Below are positions 11,191-24,560 of a stretch of DNA of 64,000 nt, piece by piece. The notes beneath the pieces are model-generated. The model searched no databases, was not told the DNA's origin, and was given only the letters and a program-made list of their open reading frames with translations. A program made the translations under genes and the position numbers. Where the stretch lies: positions 248,001-312,000 of the forward strand of contig MOWL01000048.1 of assembly GCA_002110485.1 (NCBI GenBank). The letters run 5' to 3'. Positions within the stretch are counted from its first letter, which is position 1; each line of letters begins with the position of its first letter. This stretch comes from Emergomyces orientalis (taxonomy: Eukaryota; Ascomycota; Eurotiomycetes; Onygenales; Ajellomycetaceae).

Positions 11191-13048
11191 TCAGAGTTTC
11201 CTCCCAAGCTTCTCCTCCACCGCCGCTTTCAATTCCTGTCCAGAGGGCATAGTGACAACACTTCCTTTCCTCTTTCGTAACTCAATCTCCCGCTTGACTT
11301 CATTGACGGCATCCTCGATGTCTTGTCCTGGATTCGGTGGTAGACCTAGCACTGGTTGCTCGCTAGGCTCCCGAGTGCCGGCGGGCGGTCTTGACACGTG
11401 ACCACCCCGAGCCTTTAGTCGCTTAACCAGATAACCCTTCGCGGGGCTGGAGAAGAAGGCCTGTGAAACGATTATGCCTACGATACCATAGTAGTAGACG
11501 CTTGACCAGACGTGAATGCTCGGCTTAAAGTAGAGGATTACGAATGGTGCCGTGATGAACGATAGGGATAGCTGGGTTGTTAGCCAGCTTAGTATATCGT
11601 AGAAGCGTTTGTATTGGGTTGGAGAGGAGCCGTCTGGTGTGAGGAAGAAAGGGCGAACGTTGCGGCGGAAGTCTAAAAAGCTGTCGTATTAGTTTTGCGC
11701 AATACGGAGGGTCAAGTAAAACGAGGTGGCATACTTTTTGAAGTTGTTTGGATGAAAGCGCCCAGGATGAAGGTAAAGTAGTATCCAGGGTGGAAACCAT
11801 GCCAAAATGCGCTTGTTACGAATGTTGCAAGACTGGCTCTGAATCCTGGCTTTTTGCCCTTTGGCGTTACTCTCAGATACATGTAGTTTTTCAGCCAGTG
11901 GTTGGTGTTTTTATTCCAGTTACTGAGGTAAGCGTGCGGGCTTTGCGCCGTTTCCAGCCCCTTTGGGTTCACGTTTTCCAATCGATTCCACGACACTTTG
12001 CCAGTATTTGCATCGAAGCCATTGTACCCCATACCGGATAGGATACAGGCGCCCTCGGTCAACGACCATACTCCGTAGTATTTGAGCCTGGAAGTAAATC
12101 CAAGCATGTAAAGTATCCATATTCGTCTCAGCAGTCCGTATTTCAAATAATTATCGCTCAGGACAACGTCCACGTTATATAAATCTCCAAACTGGAGGAA
12201 ACCAAATATCCAAAACAAACCCATTGCTGCCTTCAGCATGGCAGGTCTACCGCTCCTTGGAATCTTTCGCTTTTTACGAGTCGGAGGCCTCTTCGCTGGG
12301 TCTACCCCTGGCGGTGCATCAAACATGGTAGTTTCGATCCATTTTCGGTACTCCACATAGTCGAAAGCCGGCCCGGCGAACAGAGATGGGAAAAAGAAGA
12401 CGTAGCCTGCATAATCAAGCAGGCTAGGGAGTTTGGTAATAGCTCCGTATTTTTGTGGTTCTGACAGCTGCTCCTGCGGTAATCGACCGTCATGCACGTT
12501 CCAGCAAAAGGCTGTCAATTTCATTACCAGTACCATCTGAGCTCCTGTGATATCAACCGTTGACGGGCTGTTGGCAAGTTGTCTGGCTATATGATTTATC
12601 GACATATGGCCCATGAGAAACACGAATCCTATCCATGGCATCAAGGAGCCATCGACATAATAAGCTATGGCATATGCTCCAGCGGAACTATAGAGCAATG
12701 TCCGCAATCCATCCCACAGATCGAATATTCCAACCAAGTAGAATATTGAAACTCCAACAATAAACGCATTTTTCTGCCACGGTTTCGAGTCTGGGAGCCT
12801 TTTCAAGACGCCCGCAAGAGGGTATGAGAGGAGGAACGAGGTGATCAACTTTACTGTTGTGGGATGATATCAGTGGGTGTCGTGCAAACTTGTGAAACTG
12901 GGCCTTTTTGGAGGTGGACGTACGCTCGTCAATAGAAGCCCCCGTTGCATCCGAAATGGGCGCGAAAGCTGCGAGATCATATTGATTAGCATTAGACAGT
13001 ATGAGAAGACTCCGAGAGATGCTTACGCGCGTTGATATATGGCAGCAT
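11191..13048 (-). CDS. ALE1: Lysophospholipid acyltransferase, MBOAT family (Ale1/Lpt1-like)
   Basis: Four exons (13027-13048, 12924-12968, 11735-12853, 11191-11672) give 555 aa. The tiny first exons read MLPYINA and PFAPISDATGASIDE, matching the start of fungal Ale1 proteins, and exon 3 opens KLITSFLLSYPLAG. The enzyme re-acylates lysophospholipids from acyl-CoA in the endoplasmic reticulum membrane (Lands cycle). The MBOAT active-site pair is visible as the Asn-containing WNKNTNHW at about residues 335-342 and the His-containing SAFWHGFHPGYY around residue 374. Many hydrophobic helices are evident. The C-terminal 70 residues are charged and helical, with Pro-rich spacing and no KDEL. Introns 1 and 2 are short, with GTAAGC and GTACGT donors. 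It appears intact and is the last gene before the long non-coding stretch. Confidence 0.93.
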
Positions 13049-16000
13049 GTTGGGCAGTTCCCTATGGGACCAGGCCACCCAGCCTTGATGTAACTAGGAG
13101 GATCGGGGAAGAAAGTCAACGTCACACGCAAGAGAAACAGGGGTTTTTTGAAACTATGCTGCTCATATTAAGGGTTCCGCTCGTGTCCTCCTCAATACCC
13201 GAGCGGATGCTGCTGTCCGAAAGATCGGAGGTGCGGAATTTGTGATATGGTCACGAAGCTGCGTGGAAGCTTAACAGTGGATACATACATATATTTTTCT
13301 AGTTGGATGTGGAGCTACTCATTGCCAAGTATTTCTACAAGCTAAAACTGCAGGCAGTCTACTCATTCGACAAGTACACCTCAACAACCGCCGTCATTTT
13401 CCGACACAAAGAATTCGTCACCAACAATAAAAAAGATCAAATCAGCAGTTATCTTTCTTCAGGTGTATGCAATTTCTTTGAATTCCCACTTCATTTAACT
13501 GCTTTACCTTACCCACGCTATCATAATACCAATGCTCAAGTAGGTGGTTCATCTCGCGATGTCGAGCAAAGTTTCTAGCATCAACACTTATTCATGACTT
13601 TGCAATCATGCCTCCGTCCCACACAGTGTGCAGCTGCTCTGCAGTGTGGACCAATGGGTGATGCGAAACAGTGCATGACCGAGTAAGACTACTACCATGT
13701 GTGTACTTTGATCTAAAATAGATAACACATCCGCTACCAAGCGGATACAGATTCGAAATTAAGAAACGCAACACCGGCAAAAGGACAAGCGCGGGATGCA
13801 TTTGAGTCTCGGTGCGCATCAGCCCCTTATCGACAAGGCTCGGCAACAATCTGATAGGCTATTCTGTCCCTTGTCCTGGTGTTCCAATGCATTTGGGCTG
13901 CAGGATACCCACATCTTGATTGAGACACAGCTTGGAAGATAGGTTAAATGCGGGTGTACCCTGCCGACCAGGTGCAGTTCCGTGAGGTCCGAACGCCACC
14001 TTTATAATGGCACACTCTGCACTGGCAACCTTATGTGGAAGATGAGGATCATTATAGTACAAGAGTACGCGATGACTGTCGCATTCGACGAAATCGCAGC
14101 TGTTGATAACAACTGTTGTCAAAGTTGGAGATCGGGTGGTTCCGTCCGGCTCGGCCTCCTCCACAAATACTCGACCATCTCTGGTTGAGGCTTGAGGCTG
14201 CAGTACTGCATTTTTAATACAGGAGCGCTGTGCGCGTTCAATCACACCATGAGGGGAGATAGGCGTGAGTGTTTGGATAAAAAATGTGCCAATCTGGATG
14301 ACGATGGGAAGGTTACTTCTTCAGACATTAATTTCAATTCGGCAGATCTAAGGGAATGGAACAGGCTCCGTGTCTCAAGCTTATCTCAAGCACAACCGTG
14401 TCCTCGCATCACTGGAGAAATTCATCAACCCCGTCTATGAAGCCCCTTCTCGGCTCCCGTGCTTGAATGATTTGCCGTTTGGCTAAAGCTCCGGCGCTTC
14501 TGGCCTCGAACCATCATCAGTGTCGTGGTCCCTCCTGTAGTTACAGGCTATTCTACATTTTAGTCAAATATTACCTAGAAACACAGACTGAAGAAGTTGA
14601 GAGTGGGTCCGGGAGGGGCGAATGTCGCGTTTTGGAGTTGGTTCTTAATTTAATCGGTATGTATTTGGCTAACACCCTCGACGCTTGTGAGAAACTGAGA
14701 AGCTAATCCGGATTCTACAAGCATTTTTGGATTGAACCTATCAAAGTATGGCCTTATCAGTACCGAAGCGGGAATGCTGATGTCTAATCGATCCCTGGGG
14801 TTTAAGGATGCCCTCCAACTAATGATGAATGCAGACCAGACCTGCGTTGGCCCCAGTGGTTGGCTAAAGATACTGCAAAGACTATGCTCTTTTGGAGGAA
14901 GGACGGGCTGTCCGGCCCACATACCCGAGGCTGCTACATCACCTCTCTAATTTATCCTTTCATTTTTGAGTGCTCTACCCCTTGCAGCACTTCCAATTTA
15001 TTGTCTTTGTATGGAACCAGGGGATGGTTCCATTATTCACAAGACGGGCTTATCAAAAGCAGATTTTCTGGGTCGAAATCAAACTAGCTTCGACTTCAGG
15101 GAGACCCCTTCGATTTATTGGAAGGCCACGAGCGATTGGAAAACAGGAGCGGCTGTCCGTAGTCCAGGGATCGGCGTGATGTACAGAAGGCCGGACGTGA
15201 GACGCTCGGAATATGACTTTCTCTAGAAATTTCACTTGCACCACAGGCACCTGCTCCAATCTCGGAGACAACTATTGGTCTCATAATCCGATATAATTAC
15301 TCTTCTGCCGTTAAAATTTCAGATTTCACGATTCTAAATCGTTTCCGTGAGCGTAAAAACCATTATATGCCAAAATACGACTTCAAGAGTGATACAATCA
15401 CTCCGAATTTACTTACGCAAATATAGACAGCGATCACGTTGTACTTGGAAATTATCGAAACCCCCAAGGTTGACAACTATGAGAAGAGCTTGCTCATGGA
15501 AAATATCACACTGCCAATAAATCCGCGCCCATTGGGGCCTCGAGAAGGATTATATCTCCGAATACATTTTCTATCAATATCTGGATCACCCAAGCCCGAC
15601 ACCAGCGAATAGAACTGCTGTCGATCAGTTTGGTAAAAATCTTCTCGATAAAGTGAATACGGAACCAGACGAACCCATTCCTGATATTGCAGAGCAGTAT
15701 CATCTCGAACACCACCCAACCAGCGGGAAAATATTCCACTAGCACTATGGGAATTGCTGTTGGCCTACAGTGAATATCTGGCTCTGATTTCTGGATCGCT
15801 GATGTTGACGGCTGATCTATCACGTTCTCAAACTTCAGACCTCATGATGTTATTCCCGCTCCAGAGAAATATAGCACTTAGGCCTTCAACTTTTGGCCCT
15901 GGCGCAATATCGCTGCTTACACCCTAAGATTGACAGAATATGACCATCTTCTTCGGTCTTTGGGCCCCCAAAATATAATTTCGTCTGTGGAAGGTCCAGC

Positions 16001-17668
16001 ATACATCGAATAGAGGCCACCCAAGTCGATAGCTCTTAGTTATATCCAATCCAGGTAACTCAGGAACTCGGTTCTCAGCCCATGCTGCTTAGGCCTTGGA
16101 GTTAGCGTACGATGGAGTCGCAAAATACGATAATCTATGACAAATATCTGCGTTATTCCAATGGCTTTTATGGGACTTCCGATTCACATATCACTCCCGC
16201 AGTGACATCGGACACGAAAATTTCACCCCTGCAATCCCGGGAAGGTTCTCACCCAAGGCCCATTAAAAAACATATGGATTCCTTTCTACCTGCGTTTGCT
16301 AGGTACAATCTCTTTTGTTTTGGGGCTGATTTTGCTTACTGGGTGAAAGTTTCGCCTGAGATTCTGAGCACAAAGGACTACAAAATGTGTGGCGCTTTAA
16401 AATATCTACCAGGAATTATTGGCGATTCAGGACCATTATTCACACCCGATCATGTATCGTTGATTAAGAATAGTATGGCAGAGCCGGATAAGTTATATAT
16501 CTGAGCTTTCGGTGTTTCTCAAGTCTGGGGTTTGGTACGGGACAAATCAATGAATTTGGGAAAGCCCGATATTTCGGATATTGGGGTTACATAATGTGGT
16601 ATTTTTCTTATCACCATATTCCAATATACTGGACCATGATGAAAAGATATTCCAACCTCATCGCTCAGTTTTGATTCGATCCTCATTGACGGACTTTGCT
16701 CATTTAGCTCCCAGCCTACATGCGTGTGGAATACTTAAGGTCCTTGGATCGAATAGCTGCACGAATTCGGTAGTGGAAATAAGTTATTTCAATCAATACG
16801 GCATCTCTCGAGAGCGTGGCCCCTTTCTCAAGGGCTTTTTGGTTGTTGTTATTTTGCCAAGCAAGCATTTTGGCCTGACACAGGTTATCATTTTCACCTT
16901 TTATTTTTATTTTTGCGCAATCCACTAGTATGGGGACGTTTCTTTCGGACATTTTAGAGCTCCTCACCGCTCACCACTCACCATTTATCCATCCATCCAT
17001 CATCTATGCAAACTCGAATATCACAAAAATCCACACACCACCAGGAGACCCGCGGAATCCCGCCCAACTTAACCACCAGCTCCAAAATATGAGCCAAAAG
17101 GTAACTGTATTAAAAGCAAGACAACGGTTCCAATAGCAAAAGATAAAGGATAAACAAGGCCTGTACAACTTTTATTGTCTTATCCTCAGGCATCATCCAT
17201 GTGTCTGTGACCAAGAATTTACCTATCTATCTCTCTCACTAATCTGAGACCCTGGTCACGGGATACTACTATGGGATATCCGTAGACTATAACATAGAGA
17301 AACGACGTCTCAATGGGAGAAGGCTCACCGCTTTGTCGCATTTTCTTTCGAGAATTGCATCCATGGCCCCATTATTCATGCTGAAACAATTATCCACTTG
17401 CCCACACCCTCTGCCATCCGCAGCATCATTCGAGGAGAAATAAACAGATACACTCACGCCCTCCTTTCTTTGTTACACGCAGCCCCTCCACGATCATCGT
17501 CATCAGGCAAATTCCTCAAAAAAAACCTTTCACAGGGACAGTCAGAATGGACGGGCCTTATGTCAAAGAAACGACTGCATTGGGAGATCCCGAAGCCACC
17601 ATCTCAGGTTCCCTGCCCCTTAACCCTTAATTCTCCCCCCTCCCAAATCCATTCCACACAACCCCAGC

Positions 17669-17677
17669 AAACTTTAA
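17669..17677. promoter_or_regulatory. Candidate WOPR (Wor1/Ryp1-type) binding site AAACTTTAA
   Basis: AAACTTTAA is the reverse complement of TTAAAGTTT, the core bound by Candida Wor1 and related WOPR proteins. It lies about 15.6 kb upstream of the WOPR gene in this window. A specific 9-mer is expected well under once by chance in 20 kb, but binding is not shown. Confidence 0.35.
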
Positions 17678-20140
17678 TGACGTGACGCGCATAAAGGAAA
17701 AAAAAAAGGTTTAAAAAACAGACAGTCAACAAACGCCAGGGAGGGTGGCTTTGTGCTATCACTCGCCCACATGGGAAGCAGTGAATTCATAAACAGCCAC
17801 AATGTAGAAATTGAGACATTGCGTACGCGCCTTATTCAGTGAACTGTCATCACATGACATGCATATCTACACCCAGCGCAGTATGAAGCCGAGCGAGTGT
17901 ACAAAATTTCTTCAGACAAAAAAGGCGAGATGCATATGCTTTGGCTCTTGTATGATTCTTCCGTGTTATTTTACCTCCTTTTTTATATATTTTAATTCCC
18001 GTGTTCTCAGTCAGATATTCCTAGCCCGACACCCAGTAAAGTAGAACTGGCTGGTATAAAATTTGACATTTGCTTGAAACTAATAATATGAGGCTTGGAT
18101 TTGCTTTGGGGGTAAGTTAGGACAAAAAGGATAGACGAAACCAGAAAGATGGAACTGGGCAAGAATTCGCAAATGTCTGGGACGGGAGGTTGAAGTGGAC
18201 TCCACGGGCTGTATGAAACCATGTACTGTACTTTGAGTGCACCCTGCATCATGCAAACTAGGGGTGAATGAATGAATACTTTTTGCCCCCTAGACCCTCC
18301 CTCCCCGGGACCCACTCGGGGTACAATGTCTCTCTCCCCTCCCTGCTCGTGTAGCTTTGTCTGTTTAATTTAGTATACAGAGAATAGAAAAAGACTCTGG
18401 TTCAATGACAGACCCTGAGGATCTATTATTACGGTTGGCTTCGTACGCGAAATGTGCGATTCAAGGCTGTCATCATTGTTCGCATCCACGGTTCAAAGCC
18501 AGGGTGATACCGGGGAAGGTTCTTATTCCCACATGCGAATCCTCACCTCGTTCATAGAACGAAGAGAGCCAATTATATGGGTGTGTAATCTAGCTTTCCT
18601 TTTTCTACCTGCACTGGGGTTCCCGGAAATTTTCTCAGGCCCAAGAAGAACATGTAGCCACATCATGCAGGGGGGGTCGATTTGCGAATGGGGTAAGGAA
18701 ATTAAAACGAATTGACAGCAGCCGCTTTGAAATATTGAAAATAACGCAAGGGGACCCTTGAGATGCTGAGAAGCTCCACCTTGAATGGAAGTAAAGTAAC
18801 CCATTCGAGCAAACGCAATGATTAGGCCACAAAGCCCGAGGCCGAAATTCAGGTATGAAACAGGAAAAATAATGATTAGAGTAACCGTCAACCCTGCTCA
18901 AGCCCACAAATAGACAGGAGAACTATAACTATGGTACGACTCTGTCGTTTGGTAAGATTGGTTTCCAGAAAATATGGGAACACGACAAGGCATTTCATCA
19001 TAATGAGCCCGATATGTCTACCTTCTCCGTCCCACTATTGGAACCCTGACGATGCGAATATTCAGAAAGATGATTTGGGAAATGCGCGAAGCCATAGGGG
19101 ACGTACCCCCTGCCAGTGCATAGTAGCAAGACACATAGGGGCAGAAACCCAGAAACCCCAGGACAGGTATCCGCCCACTCATACCGACACCCGACTACAC
19201 CCCAGGTAGCTAGTCACCCTAGTAGTGCAAAGGACTGCGTCGACATGGTGAGGTATGAAGCGGATATTAAACACGGTCGTAGGGAATTACCAAGCCAAGC
19301 AGCAGCACCCTCAGGCTGCGCCAGTTAGTAGTTGAAACAGTAATATGTGAGTAATAAACATTGCAAGCAGGAAAATCACATGAAACCATCTGAAAACGGA
19401 TTTCCAGTACAACTTGTTCGAGAACGAGTAGGTGTGGCTTTGCAGCGTTTTCTTACCAACCAAACGCTTTTTAATTGTTTTCAAGCCCTTCCCACAATGG
19501 TTTTATCGAATCAGATATGGCTGCGTGAAAGTCGAATAGACTGTATACAGTAGAATCATGGTAACCTAAATGGGCCAGGGTGGCTTCTGTTGGGAAAAAC
19601 TCGCGCCGTGTGCCCAGCGCTGATGATGGGCACACACATATGGCTCTTACATTCCGATGTCTCTGTGTCTGGTATTATTGGGCCCAAATTTGGTATCTGA
19701 ATGATTATCCACCTGCCTCATATGGTTAGAATATCAATCAATGCTCTGACATATGATGGCAATATTTCGTCTGTCCGGAGGGCCAAAGAAAATAGCCCCG
19801 CTTATATCGACGCCTACCCAGTCAAAACCGAATACTTGTTCTGTTAGGCCAGGAAGCTCCCGTGGCAGAATTCTTGTTTTCTTATCTCTGATGGATTGTG
19901 ATTCGACCAACGGTTCATGTTTCTAAATGGAACAAGCGAGGATAAACACAAATCGATTTTGCAACAGCAGACTGATTGGCCGTATTGCCACAGAAGAACA
20001 AGTGGCGGCGGGGGCTGACTTCAACGCCTCACTCCAGAGAGGACTGCTGATCCGGGCTGGTGCTGGCGGAGATGGTCTAGATTCTTCACCAGCCAAATAA
20101 TGTAGGTGAGGTCATCGAAATTTCTTGGATGTTTGTTCTG

Positions 20141-20172
20141 CTGACTGACTGACTGACTGACTGACTGACTGA
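20141..20172. repeat. (CTGA)8 tetranucleotide microsatellite
   Basis: Eight uninterrupted CTGA units in the gene-free region. No associated gene was seen. Confidence 0.9.
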
Positions 20173-22558
20173 ATGCAGGGTTCATTTTACGAACAGGTGA
20201 AGAGGGGTTGAAGAGGTGAAAATTCTTTTGGGGCATTTGGAGGGCCAATGCACACCACACTGGCTTGGGAGACGGGACTTTCTTCTCTGACTAGATTGCT
20301 AGCACGAGGCCCTACGCCCTTGGGTTAAAATAGTTTGAACAGCCAAGGCATCTCCCATTTCATTTGGATTGTGGCCCAGGGACATCTTGAATCGCGCCCA
20401 ACGATCCCTGCGTCCGAATGAATTCCGCACCAAAACGCAGGCAAAACACCCCAGGTAACTAACTACAGTCCAGTTAAAACTTGCTCTAGTAGAGGGGCTA
20501 GTCATTCTTTACACGTACATCGCCCCCAAGACTAAGGTCGCCCTCATTACTTTGTCCTCAGGAAGAAAATAAAGAACATGCTCTCGGGCTGCCATTCCTC
20601 GGTGTTTGATGTGCCGGCTACCTTTTTGCTTCAGGTGGATGTTTCTGTTATCCGAAGAAGGAAGCTAGTTGAATTTTTACATGCCCTTGCATGATGTGTG
20701 TGGCCGGATTGATTAAGAATGACTGCAACCGCTCTACACGACTGCTCGGCTGCACGGAACGGCTGGGAACGGCGTATGTTTGGTTTGTTTCATGCCAATG
20801 GCATTGTTATGTACAGTACAACCATAAAATGCGGGAGGCTAGGAGTTCTATCGACAGGTATTGGTTGGTAACTACACCGTTCATATCGTAGCATTTGAGA
20901 AAAACGTGTGAAAAAGGCGATATCAAACTACCGAATAATTCACGGGAATCGGATGGTGAAATATGATGACGTGTGAGTCTATCTTATCTGTCTCTCAAGT
21001 CTCCGAAAACGCTAGGCTCCGAAAGCACAAGGATTTCGGTTACCGGTCGGTGATCGGCAGAAACTCAATTGGGCTCAAACGTGATATGCAGCACACGCCG
21101 ATGTTGCTTAAAGCGACATCAGACAATTCTTTTTCTTGATACGCACTGCCTTCGGATTTCCACAGTTTATCTAGATTTCCTCACTCAGGACCCCGCCATC
21201 ATGTTGTGCAGTTAATTCTATTCATTATCAAATATGTTTCGAGGTGTTATCACTTTTCACGGGACAGGTAAGATATCCTGAACGGCCAGCAAAGGCAGAA
21301 ATAAAATCCCTGTATACCTGGCGTTCTCGGAAATATCACGATAGCTGAACCTTTCTTGGGATTGGTAGCGAGATTAGGACAGGGCATCGCCAGAGGCTAT
21401 TTCTGCCCTAGCTGAATTCCCCCGTGAAAAAAATAGACAGATGCGAATTTTTGTGAATTCGTCCTCTTCCAAAAATGAGAACCCGACATCGTTGAAGCTA
21501 AAATAAAAGCAGTTTCCCCAAGGCATTATGCAGCCTGCTGACCAAACCACGCGGGCATCGTTCGGAGCATAATTTGTATAGGATTCCGGACTAACAACAA
21601 GCAAACCCTTCCCTGCGTACAATCCTAGATATTTTTAGAATCAGGGACAGCCAAGGCAGCCTAATTTTGGAGTTTCCCTGCAAGCTGCAGCCCTGTCTGC
21701 CCGCTTAGCTGGACCTAGGGTGTGGTTGTTTCGAGTTCTTCTGTCCCAGCTAAGAATGGTAGAACAATGCGACTCTCAACAATTCCATTGTTACTCCTTT
21801 GCATTAGCAATGGAACGGTATATACAAGGATGCGATACCCTACCAGTTCAGTAAGCTAACTTCAGGGACACGACCGGATGCACGCACACACGGGGGCTCG
21901 GTACCTGCATACATGGGTATGCCAAATAGACGCGGCAACTAATTTTAGAATTAATTCTCACATGGAACGGGCGGGTGGTAATTATTAGTGTTGACACTGA
22001 TACTGATGGTCAACGACGGACTGTTGAGCCGCGAGCGTTTGGGGACCGAAGTATTGAAGAATCTGCAAATAACCCGCAAAGTAATTTCCTTTTCACTCCT
22101 GTCCGGTATATTCTCAGCTGTGGAGTCTGAGAAAGCATTGATTTTCGATGTTTCGTTATGAACTCCGATATGATGATAAAATTGTATTCTACCAACCCAA
22201 AGAACTCACAATGATTGGTTGTCTCAAGCCCTTCACGCAAAAGCAGGAGAAGGAGCTGGCTTATGGTTTTGAATTCGCTATGAGCTATTCCAAAACCTTT
22301 CTATCAACTGGGTACAATCAAATTGCTCGCCAAATACCAGCCACATCGCGCTGCTTGAGCAATTGGCAATTTGGTAGAGTCAATACGCGGCTTATTCACC
22401 TTGCTAGCCCATGAAACGAGTGATTTCCCATACGCAGCGTCTGCTCAACTCCGCATCTTCAGCGTGAAAGGTTTTGCCACTCGGGGGAGCGATAATTCGG
22501 CTATTTACTGCGTACAGTGGCAACCCGCAATTAATCCTAGTAGCATCGGCAGTTAGAA

Positions 22559-22592
22559 CAAAAGAAAGGAAGAAAAGAAAAGAAAAGAAAAG
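22559..22592. repeat. A-rich (AAAGA)n-type low-complexity tract
   Basis: Imperfect AAAGA/AAGAA units form a purine-only tract in the gene-free region. Confidence 0.8.
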
Positions 22593-24273
22593 AACACTGT
22601 TGAATTAAAAGAATCAAGGCTGTGCCACAAACATTTGTTGGTCCCAGGCTCGTGGGCCTGGGACGCTAACTTAGCTGCTGAATCTGGACAGCATGGGTGA
22701 TGCCTACTAAGCGCGCGAAATGGTGCCTCTTGAGGAAAGGCTGTACGTAGGCAATACATACGATGATCGAAAACCGGACAAGAGTCAAGTCCGAAATTGT
22801 GTGCATAGAATACTGAGGGTAAAGTTCTGGCCTGGAGAGCTGTCGCAGGGCCTGGACGGGGTTAAATCAATTGTAAGGGCAACCCTGGCGCCTCCTCACA
22901 AGCAAGCTGACAAAAACGAAGTTAGCAGTTCCTGCGAAGTTTGTTTGACGGTCTCCGCGGTGCGTACACAGCAGTAGTGCGCTTGCTCGTGACTCTACAA
23001 CTTCCAAGGGATCAGCCGGGACAAGGCGAAGCGGAATGTCGACGAAAGCCAGTAGTAGTGCTCAGGGTGTGCGACTTAGTGCTGGCAGAGAGGAGCTAGT
23101 TAACCTTTAGTTTGTTTAGTTGCTGTCGAGGCCCATAGAGACGGATTATTTACAATACGCCGGGAACCTCAGAAACTTAGAAGCCTGCAGAGCCGGCGTC
23201 AGCGAGCCCGCGCTAGCTATTATTTAACTTGCCGAAGTAATAAAGTCAAGACTCCACTGTCGTGCAGTGGGATGTTCATGCAAAATACGCGATCTGGATA
23301 GATCGACCGAGATATCGGGTTGAGAGGGGAAAAAAAGTAAATATGAAATAAAAGCGCGATTGGCAGCTGTTCACTAGCTCACACCTGTTTGGCCATTGGT
23401 GTCTGTGCAACAAATTAGCTGCCTAGATGGTTAAACGAGCGTGCTTGCAATTTGATTGGCAGGTAAACTGCCCCGTCCCAGTCATGCCAGTCACATTATT
23501 GCCAAAAACTGAGCTGTTCTGGTGTTTGCTGAAGGAAAAACGGATTGCGCTCACGGTATCCATACTTTTGTTTGCCATTCGAAAATCATCCCTTGAAGGA
23601 TTGGAATTTGAAGTCCCTGCTTTTTGAAACATTGGTCGTTTGATGAACTTCAAAGATCGTCTCTGAAGAGCTCGGAAAGCTCTTAGTGGGCTCTCAGGCC
23701 TCATGCCCAGCCAGAGAAGGACGTTTGTTGTCTGTCTGCTTAGCTGCATGGGGTGCTTCTTTTAGCTGCATACCGTTGGGAAACTAAAAAAAAAAAAAAA
23801 AACATCAGCATTTTGCCGTGCATTTAGGATCGAAGCTCGTGGCATTTAGCTCAACCACCCATTTGCGTCGGGATTCTTCAGAACCTGGGCCAAAGTTACA
23901 ACACTGGGGCAGATCCCGCCAAAAAAGTTAACGAAAGACTCAAGTTCGTCATCAGAGCGCCTTTTTTCTGCTTGGTTTCTTGGAACTCTCTCTAGGTTTC
24001 CAAACTTTTGTTCCTGCGTCTGGAACTATTGTCAAACTGGCCTTGTTTTAACGGAGTTGGCTGAAGATCGTGAGTGCAACGACTCAGGATGGATACTTCA
24101 TCGCGGGCTAATTGACAGTTAGCACTGGGCCATCGCTGCCGAGAGACTATCTCGCGCCCATTTATGCAGACACGTATCTGTGTCTATCCTATTGGAAGAC
24201 AGACCTACCGATAGCCCATCTACCAATCCCATAAGCTTTGCCATGTCCCATGGACAAAATAAACAAATATACA

Positions 24274-24560
24274 GTACTCCGTACCACACAAACAAATGCC
24301 TTTCTTTTGATGGTTAAAGCAGCACCGCCGGGACAAGAAACTCTACGCTGCCCCAGCTCCATGTCCCCGCACACTCCCTTCATTTATTTATTTATTTTTA
24401 ATTATATACGTCTCTACTCCGTATATATATATATATATATATATTCATTTATCTTTAAAAAGATTTTTGCGGCTTTTTTTTTTTCTTTTTCCCGGATCTG
24501 AGGGTAGAAAAGCGCCATTTTGATAGCAGGGCGATCATTGTTGAGACCACGTACTCCGTC
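24274..24560. repeat. Cluster of three TACTCCGT motifs and a (TA)n tract
   Basis: GTACTCCGTAC lies at 24274-24284, TACTCCGTA at 24415-24423 and GTACTCCGTC at 24551-24560. A (TA)11 run occupies 24422-24443. The motif spacing is irregular and the function unknown. Confidence 0.6.

Noticed and set aside
16112..16504. 130-aa ATG-initiated ORF in the gene-free block
   Set aside because: No recognisable domain, biased codon use or splice-linked continuation. Similar ORFs occur at random in 20 kb.
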